From: CAYUNT01 sp964446285
GTDB taxonomy: Bacteria > Sumerlaeota > Sumerlaeia > SLMS01 > CAYUNT01
Assembly: GCA_964446285.1 (NCBI GenBank)
Contig: CAYUNT010000153.1
Location: forward strand, 1-11,273
Reading direction: 5' to 3'
Length of the DNA stretch: 11,273 nt
The notes beneath the pieces are model-generated. The model saw only the letters and a program-made list of their open reading frames with translations. It was not told where the DNA came from and did not search any database. Positions 1 to 7,042 of the stretch are shown in pieces. The position numbers were made by a program, and so were the translations under genes. Each line of letters opens with the position of its first letter. Position 1 is the stretch's first letter.

Positions 1-364
1 CGTTGCGCCGCAACGAAAGCGCCGCCCCAGCCGCAATGGTCCCCAGCCAGCCCCGAACCGCCCTTTCACTTCTCCCCTCTCCTCCCTCTCCCCCCGCTTC
101 TCCCCTTCCCCCTTCCCCTCTTCGGTCCTCGTCTCCGCCCCTGCCAGGACCGGCCCCGCAACCGCCGCCTCCCGCTCCATTGAAATCTCCGATTCGCTCG
201 ACCATGCGCAGATAGACTTGCTGCGTGACATCGAGTGCGTCTTCGGCGTCGAGCGTGATGCGCCAGGCAACGGAGTAGATGTAGTTTCGATAGCGCTCGG
301 CCAGCGCTCGAAACGCATCTCCATCCCCCCGCGCCGCCTGTTGCGCCAGTTGAAAGTTGTCCAA
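1..364 (-). CDS. ECF-type RNA polymerase sigma factor, N-terminal part (partial at window edge)
   Basis: A minus-strand frame, open from a TTG at 362-364 to the left edge, gives 121 residues that read as sigma-70 region 2. Residues 2-36 match region 2.1 (LAQQAARGDGDAFRALAERY, then YIYSVAWRI). Residues 37-62 match region 2.2, with DAEDALDVTQQVYLRM. Residues 102-121 (AVRGWLGTIAAGAALSLRRN) match the start of regions 2.3-2.4, which melt and read the -10 element. Between them, about residues 63-101 are a Gly/Glu/Arg/Asp-rich stretch that ECF factors normally lack. TTG is chosen because an in-frame TGA lies 11 codons upstream, no ATG or GTG precedes region 2.1, and GGAGAGG sits 4 nt before it. Region 4 lies outside the window. 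The gene follows the kinase gene on the same strand after 171 bp. The family match is strong; whether the factor is intact and active cannot be judged here. Confidence 0.8.
   Translation of the reverse strand, partial: MDNFQLAQQAARGDGDAFRALAERYRNYIYSVAWRITLDAEDALDVTQQVYLRMVERIGDFNGAGGGGCGAGPGRGGDEDRRGEGGRGEAGGEGGEGRSERAVRGWLGTIAAGAALSLRRN
70..123 (-). repeat. Homopurine tract with G-quadruplex motif inside the sigma factor gene
   Basis: Positions 70-123 are pyrimidines on the plus strand except G96, so the coding strand is almost pure A/G. Within 90-118 the coding strand has four G-runs (4, 5, 4 and 6 G) separated by loops of 2, 2 and 6 nt, a textbook four-tetrad G-quadruplex motif that would also be present in the mRNA. 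The tract encodes the Gly/Glu/Arg insert of the sigma factor. Confidence 0.75.
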
Positions 365-368
365 GAAT

Positions 369-375
369 CCTCTCC
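369..375 (-). promoter_or_regulatory. Ribosome binding site deciding the TTG start of the sigma factor
   Basis: GGAGAGG on the minus strand ends 4 nt before TTG 364; its GGAG core is 7 nt away. It is the main support for the non-ATG start. Confidence 0.5.
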
Positions 376-410
376 ATGCGCTCCCGCGCCAGGATTCCTC
401 TCACGCTCCA

Positions 411-439
411 TCTATACAGACGCACTCCGCCGCCCTCAA
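411..439 (-). promoter_or_regulatory. Predicted sigma70-type promoter for the ECF sigma gene
   Basis: On the minus strand TTGAGG (-35, 434-439), a 17-nt spacer and TATAGA (-10, 411-416) match four of six consensus bases each with ideal spacing. Transcription would begin near 404, leaving a leader of about 40 nt before the TTG start. It lies in the 171-bp gap after the kinase stop codon, so the sigma gene may be expressed separately from the kinase. Prediction only. Confidence 0.45.
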
Positions 440-535
440 GCTCACGGGGGCGCGGCAAAATCACGTTTTATTTCAGGAAAGTCTGCCTTTATGATGGCCG
501 ATTGCCCTCTGAGCACATTGGCGAATAGTCTCAGA

Positions 536-3500
536 TTATTGGGCGGGATTCCAGCTGATGTCGGACCATTGCGCGCCGGGGTTCAAGCGGTAGCGGCGTT
601 TCCACAACTCCATGCGCCGGGCGAAATCCTCGCCGGGCGCCTGGGGATAGGCCTCGTCGCGCCAGGGCATCGCGTCCAGGACAACCAGGTCGCCATTGGA
701 CACGGCCAGAAGTATCTGCTGTCCGTCGCGGCTGAAGCCGCCGCCCAAGAGGCTTCTGTTGCGCTGCGACGTGTAAATTGCCATGAGCGATTCGCCGGTT
801 CTCGCGTCCCAGAGGCGGGCGATTCCGTCATAGGAGGCGGTGAGAATGCGTTTTTCGTCCGGACTGAACACGGCGGCGGTAATCAGGTTCTGATCCCCCG
901 CCAGGGTAAAATACAACTCTCCCGTTTCCGCATTCCAAACCTTGCCCGTGCGGTCGCTCGATCCGCTAAGCAGCCTTTTTCCATCGCGCGAAAACATCAG
1001 GCTTGGCACTTGTTTTTTATGTCCATCGAGCATTTCCAGGGCGCGGGTGGTATGAAAATCCCAAATGCGCACATATCCCAGCGCGCCCCCATACGCCAGG
1101 CGGGTTTCATCTGGGTTGAAGCAAAGCGAACCCACCATTTCATCCTTTTCGAAATGGATGCCAACCCGCCTCAGGGGAGAAGTTTCCCAGACCTCCACTT
1201 GCCCGTTGATTTCTCCCGTGGCGAAATAACGACCGGAAGGGCTAAACCGAACGATGTTGAGGTATTTTTTTGCCGTGGGAACAGTGACCGGCTCGCTTCC
1301 CTCCGTGTGAAGAACGACCGAAAGTTTTTTGTAATCGAGTTCGATCCAGGTGCGCCCATCCGGGTGAAAATCGGAATAATAAGAATTTGCGCGATAAAAA
1401 CGTCCGTTTTTTTGGAAGAGACTCACGCCGTTATTTTGTATCCACGGGTTGTCAAGGTCATACCAAATATCCGTCCGCTCCGAGGGAAAACTGAGAATTC
1501 GAAACGTTTCGGGCGTGGCCTGGGGAGGAAGGTCCGCCTGGGCAATGCGGCTGGCTTGCGGAATGACATCCTCAACTCTCCAGACCCGGACTTGATTGTC
1601 ACATGCGGTGGCAATGCGCTTGCCATCGGGCGAAAAAGCAATGTGCCATCCGCCCGGGGTGGCGTATAGCGTGGCCAGCAGGTCTCCGCTAGCGGCATCC
1701 CAGAGATGTCCATTGCCCAAAAAGTCCGACGTGGCGATCATTCTGTCATCCGGGCTGAACACAGCGCAATTGGGGGTGCATTCTTTCAGCGGAAGTTTCA
1801 AAAGAACTTTGCCTGTGGCCGCTTCGAAAACCTGGACCTCGTTGCTTCCGGATGCCGTGAGCACGCGCTTGCCCTCCCGGTCGAAGCGGATGCTGCGAAC
1901 ATTTCCAGTGAATCCCTGAAACGTCTGCAAAGTGCGGCTTTCCGTCCAGTCCACCAGATTGGCGATTCTGCCGAGTCCCGCCACGGCGAGGATGCGGCCA
2001 TCCGGGCTGAAATCGACGTCGTAGGGCGAGTCTTTGAACGCGAAACTATTCAGCAACTGCCCTGTGGCCGCGTCCCACACGCGCGCCGTTTTATCTCGCG
2101 AGGCGGTGGCGGCATAGCGCCCGTCCCGCGAGAACGCCGCGCCTCGCAAAAGATTTTTATGCTCTTTCAGGGTGCAAAGCGGCTTCAGGGTTTCCGCGTC
2201 AAGAATCGCCGCAGTATAATCCAGCGAAGCTGTCAGGATTTTCTTCCCGTCGGGGCTGAAAACAATGCTCCATATTCCTTTGGAATGGATTTTCTCGGAA
2301 TTAAGAAGTTTGCCGGTTTCGGCGTCCCAAAGGTAGGCGGTTCCTTTGCGGTCGCCCGAGGCGATGCGGCGCCCATCCGGGCTGAAACAGGCATCATAGG
2401 CCTCGGCGCCAATGGGCGCCTTGCAAAGGATCATCTGGTCGAGGTGAAGCTGATTCATTAAGAACCCCCATTCCCAATGGCGCGCCCAGGCGGGGGTTTG
2501 CTGAAGCAGCATTTTTTCTGTCAGGAGGGTGCCGCCGTCGCGGAAATTGAGAGCGGCGGCGTTGATCGCGGCTACATATTGCTTGGCTTCCGCCTGGAGG
2601 CGGGCTTCTTCGGCGCGTTCTCTTTGGCGCTGGGCTTCCACGGCGGCGGCTTCGGCGCGCGACTGGCTCAGGCGGGCATCCCGCTCGGCGGCTTCGGCTC
2701 GATGGCGTGCTTTTTTCTGCCCGCTTACGTAGCGGTAGGAGCCAAACAGCAGGAGCACGATTGCGACGGCCACGGCGGCAAGGGCGATGCGCCGTTCGAT
2801 GGCGGCGCGTTCCACGCGGCGTTGAGCGGCCTCGACCTCGCGCAGGCGTTTGGTTCGCAGAGTTTCCTGTTCGAGGCGGCTGGCTTCCAGACGCGCCAGG
2901 TGCAGGTCTCCTTCTGCCAGCGCGCGGTTGACAAAAGAATCGCGAATTTGAAGGCGCAGGCCGGCAATTCCTGGATTGCCGGGCCACAAGCCTTCCGCGC
3001 GCGCCAGCGAAACCAGCCCCTCGGTCAACGTCTTGTATTGATCGGGCGACTGCGCGAATTCCTTTTGCACCTGCTCGACAATTTGCTGCGACTCGCGCCT
3101 GTGGCTGACGCCCGAAAGATAATCACGCACGGCGGCAATGAATTCCTCGGCGTCTTGAAAACGGTCCTTGGGATCGGGCGCAAGGGCCTTCATTGCAATG
3201 TCAGCAAGTTCGGGCGGAATATCAGCCTTGGGCGCGCGGACATTCGGAGGCTCGACAGGCTTTCGCGCCTCGGCCAGCGCCGCTTCCCCGGCCACGAGCG
3301 AACTGTGGGGCGGCATCCGCGTCAGCAAATAATACAGAATCCCGCCAAGCATAAATGTATCGGTCCAGGGTCCCAGGGCGGAAAGGTCCTCGGAAGTTTG
3401 TTCCGGGGCCATATAGGAGGGCGTGCCGGCGGGATTCATTGCTGTATCGAGCAGGCCCTGAAGAACGCGCCTGGGAATCTGCGTGTCGGGCCGGCATCGC

Positions 3501-4363
3501 TTTTCGAGAAAGAGCGCCAGCCCCCAATCCATAAGCATCACCTCGCCAAAGTCGCCGATCATTACCTGGGAGGGCTTGATGTCGCGGTGAATGACGCCGT
3601 GGGCGTGGGCGAAAGCCACTGCCTGCGCCACGTCAATTAGGATGGAAAGATGCCGAGTCCAAAATTCCCAGGCCGGGAGATTGGCGTCTTCCTCGATCCG
3701 CTCGGGCCAGGGAACCCCGCGAACCAGTTTCATCACAAGAAGCGGCCGCCCCTGATCGTCCACCCCGAGGTCATGCACGGGAACAATGTTAGGGTGTTGA
3801 AGGTTGGCCGTCAGAAGGGCTTCCTGGCGGAAAGCCCGCGCCACCTGGAGACCCTGGGGAGTTCCCGCCAGAGTTTTATGGAGATCGTGGCGAAGGCGTT
3901 TGATTGCAATGTGGCGGTCCAGCGAGCGTTGCGTGGCATCCCATATCTCCGCCGATCCGCCCATGCCCACGCGCCGGTGCAGCACAAACGCCGCCGCGCC
4001 CGACATGGAATGCGCCGATTCCTCCCCCTTCTTTTCCGGGGAAACCTCGCGCACCAGAACGGAAGGAAAGACAGGAGAAAGTCCGCCGGAAGATTCCACA
4101 AACATCGAAGCAGTATCCTCAGCCGGAGCGGGGCGCGGAGAGGAGGCGGAGGATTGAGATGGCACAGAAGATGGAGACGGCGGGAAAGATGCGTAAGACA
4201 AGGGAGGAGACGACGCCGCGGGAGCCTCATCGCGAGGCTGGCTTTGTTCCGCCTGCCCGGAGGCCGGAACAGAAGGAATGCCCTGCCCAACGCTCGATGA
4301 GGAGGAACGAGGCGGAGGCGGAGGCGAAGGCCGCGGCGAGGATGTGGAATCAGTAGAGCTCAT
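536..4363 (-). CDS. Membrane Ser/Thr protein kinase with C-terminal WD40 repeats
   Basis: A Hanks-type kinase expected to phosphorylate Ser/Thr in the cytoplasm under control of an outer WD40 region. Residues 1-120 are a Ser/Pro-rich, probably disordered tail. The kinase domain spans about 125-420: glycine loop GMGGSAE (133-139), Lys155, Glu181, HRD 259-261, Lys263, DWG 279-281 in place of DFG, and APE 319-321. Position 266 is Gln (HRDIKPSQVM) where the metal-binding Asn is expected. Residues 490-525 and 550-597 look like coiled coil around one membrane helix (526-545). Residues 620-645 hold the HWEWGFL-type element seen before WD40 repeats in planctomycete kinases. About 11-12 WD40 repeats fill 650-1235 (FSPDGRRIASGD, LWDAETG and similar), enough for two propellers. 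ATG 4363 is chosen; an in-frame TTG at 4378 would add five residues, and neither has a clear ribosome site. A weak TATAGT lies just upstream. Family assignment is firm; substrate and signal are unknown. Confidence 0.92.
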   Translation of the reverse strand: MSSTDSTSSPRPSPPPPPRSSSSSVGQGIPSVPASGQAEQSQPRDEAPAASSPPLSYASFPPSPSSVPSQSSASSPRPAPAEDTASMFVESSGGLSPVFPSVLVREVSPEKKGEESAHSMSGAAAFVLHRRVGMGGSAEIWDATQRSLDRHIAIKRLRHDLHKTLAGTPQGLQVARAFRQEALLTANLQHPNIVPVHDLGVDDQGRPLLVMKLVRGVPWPERIEEDANLPAWEFWTRHLSILIDVAQAVAFAHAHGVIHRDIKPSQVMIGDFGEVMLMDWGLALFLEKRCRPDTQIPRRVLQGLLDTAMNPAGTPSYMAPEQTSEDLSALGPWTDTFMLGGILYYLLTRMPPHSSLVAGEAALAEARKPVEPPNVRAPKADIPPELADIAMKALAPDPKDRFQDAEEFIAAVRDYLSGVSHRRESQQIVEQVQKEFAQSPDQYKTLTEGLVSLARAEGLWPGNPGIAGLRLQIRDSFVNRALAEGDLHLARLEASRLEQETLRTKRLREVEAAQRRVERAAIERRIALAAVAVAIVLLLFGSYRYVSGQKKARHRAEAAERDARLSQSRAEAAAVEAQRQRERAEEARLQAEAKQYVAAINAAALNFRDGGTLLTEKMLLQQTPAWARHWEWGFLMNQLHLDQMILCKAPIGAEAYDACFSPDGRRIASGDRKGTAYLWDAETGKLLNSEKIHSKGIWSIVFSPDGKKILTASLDYTAAILDAETLKPLCTLKEHKNLLRGAAFSRDGRYAATASRDKTARVWDAATGQLLNSFAFKDSPYDVDFSPDGRILAVAGLGRIANLVDWTESRTLQTFQGFTGNVRSIRFDREGKRVLTASGSNEVQVFEAATGKVLLKLPLKECTPNCAVFSPDDRMIATSDFLGNGHLWDAASGDLLATLYATPGGWHIAFSPDGKRIATACDNQVRVWRVEDVIPQASRIAQADLPPQATPETFRILSFPSERTDIWYDLDNPWIQNNGVSLFQKNGRFYRANSYYSDFHPDGRTWIELDYKKLSVVLHTEGSEPVTVPTAKKYLNIVRFSPSGRYFATGEINGQVEVWETSPLRRVGIHFEKDEMVGSLCFNPDETRLAYGGALGYVRIWDFHTTRALEMLDGHKKQVPSLMFSRDGKRLLSGSSDRTGKVWNAETGELYFTLAGDQNLITAAVFSPDEKRILTASYDGIARLWDARTGESLMAIYTSQRNRSLLGGGFSRDGQQILLAVSNGDLVVLDAMPWRDEAYPQAPGEDFARRMELWKRRYRLNPGAQWSDISWNPAQ

Positions 4364-4378
4364 TGCTGCAATGGGCAA

Positions 4379-4705
4379 AGTTTGCCGCTGATTGGACTAT
4401 AGATCGAACCGCAAGGACAACGGAGGGGAGCCCCCCGAGTTTGCGCTGTTTTCAGAAAACCACTTTTGCGGCTCATGCGGCATTCTTGCTTCCAATAAAC
4501 CATGCCGATGGTATCTGAACCTTTCGGCCCAGTTAGGGTCAAGTGTTTGTTCGAGCGCGCGTGCGACAAGGCGTTGCGACATCCCATCCGCGGCCGCGCC
4601 GCCTCGTGGCAGACCGCGGGGGAATGCCGCGAAAGAACATTCCGCAGCGTGGCGCGGAAATTGCCGATAGGGAATTCCGGGAAAAATTTGTCTAAAAAAA
4701 AGCAA
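4379..4705. other. Intergenic stretch between kinase gene and tRNA-Thr, no convincing gene
   Basis: This 327-bp stretch has several short open frames on both strands but none with recognisable homology or a good ribosome site. The best is 4397-4582 on the minus strand (61 residues, ATG, motif DPNWAERFRYHRHGLLEARM), co-oriented with the kinase and ending 33 bp before its ATG. Its composition is protein-like, but its third-position bias is weaker than that of the neighbouring genes, so it is left uncalled. A TATAGT hexamer at 4398-4403 on the minus strand is a possible -10 box for the kinase gene, with no matching -35 at normal spacing. The stretch also holds the T-run after the tRNA. Confidence 0.4.
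4694..4701 (-). terminator. T-run directly after tRNA-Thr
   Basis: Eight T on the minus strand begin 5 nt after the encoded CCA end of the tRNA. There is no separate stem-loop ahead of it, so it is either a weak terminator or a 3'-trimming signal. Confidence 0.3.
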
Positions 4706-4781
4706 TGGAGCCGACGGTCAGAATCGAACTGACGACCTACGCATTACGAGTGCGTTGCTCTACCGACTGAGCTACGTCGGC
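4706..4781 (-). tRNA. tRNA-Thr (anticodon CGT), CCA end encoded
   Basis: The minus strand folds into a complete 76-nt cloverleaf: acceptor stem GCCGACG/CGTCGGC (7 bp), D arm GCTC-AGTCGGTA-GAGC, anticodon arm ACGCA-CTCGTAA-TGCGT, five-nt variable loop AGGTC, T arm GTCAG-TTCGATT-CTGAC, discriminator T and an encoded CCA. The seven-base anticodon loop places CGT at positions 34-36, reading the Thr codon ACG. All stems pair perfectly. I see no duplicated 3' end or integrase nearby, so nothing suggests that it serves as an attachment site. Confidence 0.97.
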
Positions 4782-4945
4782 TCTCGCCTTGCGGACGGTT
4801 CGAATTCCCTGCCGGGGAGTTCTCGCCGGGCCGCAAATCTTCTTCTTACCCAACCCCCCTCCGAATCCCAAGGGAAAAATGCAGCGAATCGGCGCGGGCG
4901 GCAGGATTGCTGTGGATTTCGGGCCATTGAGGGCATGGGATCGGA

Positions 4946-4974
4946 TTGACTTCTCCCTCCTGCTTGGTTAGTCG
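4946..4974 (+). promoter_or_regulatory. Possible promoter for the dockerin-like secreted protein
   Basis: TTGACT (4946-4951) matches five of six -35 bases. Seventeen nt later TAGTCG (4969-4974) is a poor -10 match; GATACT at 4974-4979 is better but the spacing of 22 nt is too long. The start codon is about 65 nt downstream. A candidate only. Confidence 0.25.
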
Positions 4975-5023
4975 ATACTCCGACGGGATGGGGCCTAGTT
5001 CTGTTTTTCCCGCAACACGCCGC

Positions 5024-5029
5024 AAGGAG
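5024..5029 (+). promoter_or_regulatory. Ribosome binding site of the dockerin-like protein gene
   Basis: AAGGAG lies 9 nt before ATG 5039 and fixes the start directly in front of a signal peptide. Confidence 0.75.
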
Positions 5030-5038
5030 CGGATATAA

Positions 5039-6865
5039 ATGAGAAAGACATTGCTTTTTATTGCGCTGCTGGCTGCCACGGGCAGCTTGGCCCTTGGGCA
5101 GATGAATTCACATGTTTTCGCGCCTGTGGATTCTTTGGATCCGGCCCAGAAGTCGCCCTTATTTCAGGTGGGGCAAACTCCGCGCGGCGACCCGGTGTCT
5201 TTGCGGATCACGGTCTGCAATCCGCAAGCCTTCACGGTCAGCTCTCCCACGGATTATACGGGGGAATCGGCCACCATTCTTGTCGATGTGGTGGATGCGG
5301 ATGGCAATATCGTCAATGATATTACCCTTTGGGCACAATACGAAGTGACGTTTGAGTTTGCCGAGGGAGGATCGACTCCGGGCACGAGTTTCTTTCTCGG
5401 AGAATACGGCCTGCCTTCTTTCCCTGTCATTATGGACAGCCCCGACGGAATTCAAAAGCAGCTGATGGACCTCGAGGCGGAGCAGGTGACCATTACGGCG
5501 TCTGCCAGCGGGCTTGCTTCATCGAGTCCGGTGGCTGTGACTTTTCGCGAGCCGGGAATTCTGAAAGGAAATCTGATCCTCCCCTCCGGCTCGGCGGTTC
5601 AGTCCTTCGAATTGACCGCAAAATGCCGCGAGGACGCAGGCTTCGTGAAATATGCACAAGCCGTTGTCACAAGCGGCGCGACAAGCATTCCCTTTGAATT
5701 CAAAAATTTGAAGACGGGAACCTATGAAGTCACGGTTGCCGTGATTTATGGCGCAGGCGCCGGGGCGCATGTGCAAGGGTTATGCGATGTGGCGCCCCTG
5801 GTGGCCAGTGTTACGGAAGGCCAAGCGACCACGCTGGATGATACCACGCTGCAAGTCCTCACGCCCGGCGGCATTGTGGGAACTGTGAGTTTGGCGGGGC
5901 GCGAAAATCTCGATGGAACCATTGTCAATATCTATGCCACTCCGCTTGATTCCAACCTTTGCATCAGCATGCAGGAGCTGACGAAAACCCTTACCAACAA
6001 CAGATCGGTTCCCTCGCAGAATGATGGCAATCAATACGCCCTCGCCTATTTGCCGCCTGGCGAATATGTGCTGAATGCCTCGGCACGCGCGCCTGTCGGA
6101 GGGCAAACATGGATTCTAGAACCGGCAATTTACGTAACGGTTCCTTCCACGGGATCTGTGGCGAAGGACCTGGCTCTTGTGGCCGGATCGGGCGAATCCA
6201 CAGGCGGTTATTATCAAACGATCCTGTTCTCCAGCCCCACAAACTGGGAGGCATTAGACAGCGCCACTCCATCGCTGGAATGGCAGAATGATTTCTCGCT
6301 GGATCCAGTAGCCGAGGCCAAAAACTTTGATCCAGCCAAAATTTCCTATACGGTCGGGGTGACGGATCGCTGCGGAAACACTCTCTGGCAAGTTTCCGGC
6401 ATTCCGCATCCCGGCACACATCCCAACTACTCGGTGGTGTATGGACAAGCCTCGTCAGGAACTGTGATTGTTTCCCCGGCGGACCTGAGCGCAGGACCTT
6501 GCCACAACCAACTTCTCACGTGGAGCGTGATAGGAACGATCGCCAGCGGACTTCCGCCCACACCCACTCCATCGCTCACGCCAACGCCTACGTCCACGCC
6601 ATCGCCCACATCATCACCATCGCCCACCAAGTCGCCCACGCCAGTTCCTTCGCCTTCCCGAAGCCCAACTCCAACGCGCACGCCCGGGCCAACCCTGACC
6701 CCCACTCCCCGTCCCACGTTGTATGTGCCCCGAGTGGCCGATGGCATTCTTGGACGGGGCGAGCCGATGAGCGAGGATGAATTGCTGAGCGTGGATCTGA
6801 ATTACGATGGCGCCATCGACGCCGCGGACCTCATTCTGATGCGGATCAATCCGCCGATAAAATAG
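5039..6865 (+). CDS. Secreted multidomain protein with Pro/Thr linker and single dockerin-type Ca-binding loop
   Basis: A 608-residue exported protein of unknown function. Residues 1-20 are a signal peptide: a charged start (MRK), a hydrophobic core (TLLFIALLAATGSLAL) and likely cleavage near ALG-Q. Residues 55-170 resemble an invasin/Big-type beta-sandwich (ESATILVDVVDADGN, VTITASASG). Residues 172-270 and 278-375 each look like carboxypeptidase-regulatory-like beta domains, with FKNLKTGTYEVTV and YLPPGEYVLNASA. Residues 385-500 may be one more beta domain (ATPSLEWQNDF). A Pro/Thr/Ser linker covers 506-560. The C-terminus carries one clear dockerin F-hand, with Asp586, Asn588, Asp590, Asp594 and Asp597 at the calcium-loop positions (DLNYDGAIDAADLILM). 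The segment before it (about 565-584) may be a degenerate first half. No catalytic domain is visible. It may be surface-anchored or part of a matrix; sorting by the C-terminus is inference. Confidence 0.85.
   Translation: MRKTLLFIALLAATGSLALGQMNSHVFAPVDSLDPAQKSPLFQVGQTPRGDPVSLRITVCNPQAFTVSSPTDYTGESATILVDVVDADGNIVNDITLWAQYEVTFEFAEGGSTPGTSFFLGEYGLPSFPVIMDSPDGIQKQLMDLEAEQVTITASASGLASSSPVAVTFREPGILKGNLILPSGSAVQSFELTAKCREDAGFVKYAQAVVTSGATSIPFEFKNLKTGTYEVTVAVIYGAGAGAHVQGLCDVAPLVASVTEGQATTLDDTTLQVLTPGGIVGTVSLAGRENLDGTIVNIYATPLDSNLCISMQELTKTLTNNRSVPSQNDGNQYALAYLPPGEYVLNASARAPVGGQTWILEPAIYVTVPSTGSVAKDLALVAGSGESTGGYYQTILFSSPTNWEALDSATPSLEWQNDFSLDPVAEAKNFDPAKISYTVGVTDRCGNTLWQVSGIPHPGTHPNYSVVYGQASSGTVIVSPADLSAGPCHNQLLTWSVIGTIASGLPPTPTPSLTPTPTSTPSPTSSPSPTKSPTPVPSPSRSPTPTRTPGPTLTPTPRPTLYVPRVADGILGRGEPMSEDELLSVDLNYDGAIDAADLILMRINPPIK
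6554..6718 (+). repeat. Low-complexity Pro/Thr/Ser linker coding repeat
   Basis: A degenerate six-base periodicity of CCx-ACx codons encodes repeated PT and PS dipeptides (for example PTPTPSLTPTPTSTPSPT) at residues 506-560. Such linkers separate exported domains from a C-terminal anchoring or dockerin module. Confidence 0.85.
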
Positions 6866-6958
6866 CCCGTCTTCCGCCTTCTCTTTCTTGCTTTAAGGAC
6901 CAGTCTTTTCCTGAAGGCTTGACCCGCAGGGGGCGGGAAAGGCAGGTATTCGCGCAAT

Positions 6959-6987
6959 CGCGCGCCGCGCCGCCGGGTTGGCGCGCG
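6959..6987 (+). terminator. GC-rich hairpin after the dockerin-like gene
   Basis: CGCGCGCC (6959-6966) and GGCGCGCG (6980-6987) form a perfect 8-bp stem with a 13-nt loop, followed by only TTT. It lies 94 nt after the stop codon and just before the prepilin peptidase gene. The short T-run makes it a weak intrinsic terminator; it could instead stabilise the transcript end or attenuate read-through. Confidence 0.4.
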
Positions 6988-7042
6988 TTTGCGGTTCACT
7001 TCCGGAATGCCTGTGTCCAGCCCTCCGATTGGCTGTATTCTT

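Noticed and set aside
66..464. Minus-strand 132-residue frame over the sigma factor region
   Set aside because: It is Arg/Gly-rich with no family resemblance; the frame starting at TTG 364 carries a clear sigma region 2.
218..1669. Long 483-residue plus-strand frame
   Set aside because: It lies antisense to the WD40 part of the kinase, has no recognisable domain and is explained by the codon bias of the opposite strand.
2477..3640. Plus-strand 387-residue frame antisense to the kinase domain
   Set aside because: Same reason: the minus strand encodes intact kinase motifs over the same bases.
4397..4582. Minus-strand 61-codon frame before the kinase gene
   Set aside because: Protein-like composition but no ribosome site, no known family and weak codon bias; described in the intergenic entry only.
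4706..4781. tRNA-Thr as an integration site for a mobile element
   Set aside because: No integrase gene or repeat of the tRNA 3' end is visible in the window.
6554..6718. Regular repeats considered as a CRISPR array
   Set aside because: The period is six bases with degenerate units in an open frame coding Pro/Thr; there are no spacers.
6427..6747. Minus-strand Val/Gly-rich repeat protein (VGVGVGV type)
   Set aside because: A mirror of the Pro/Thr linker on the plus strand.
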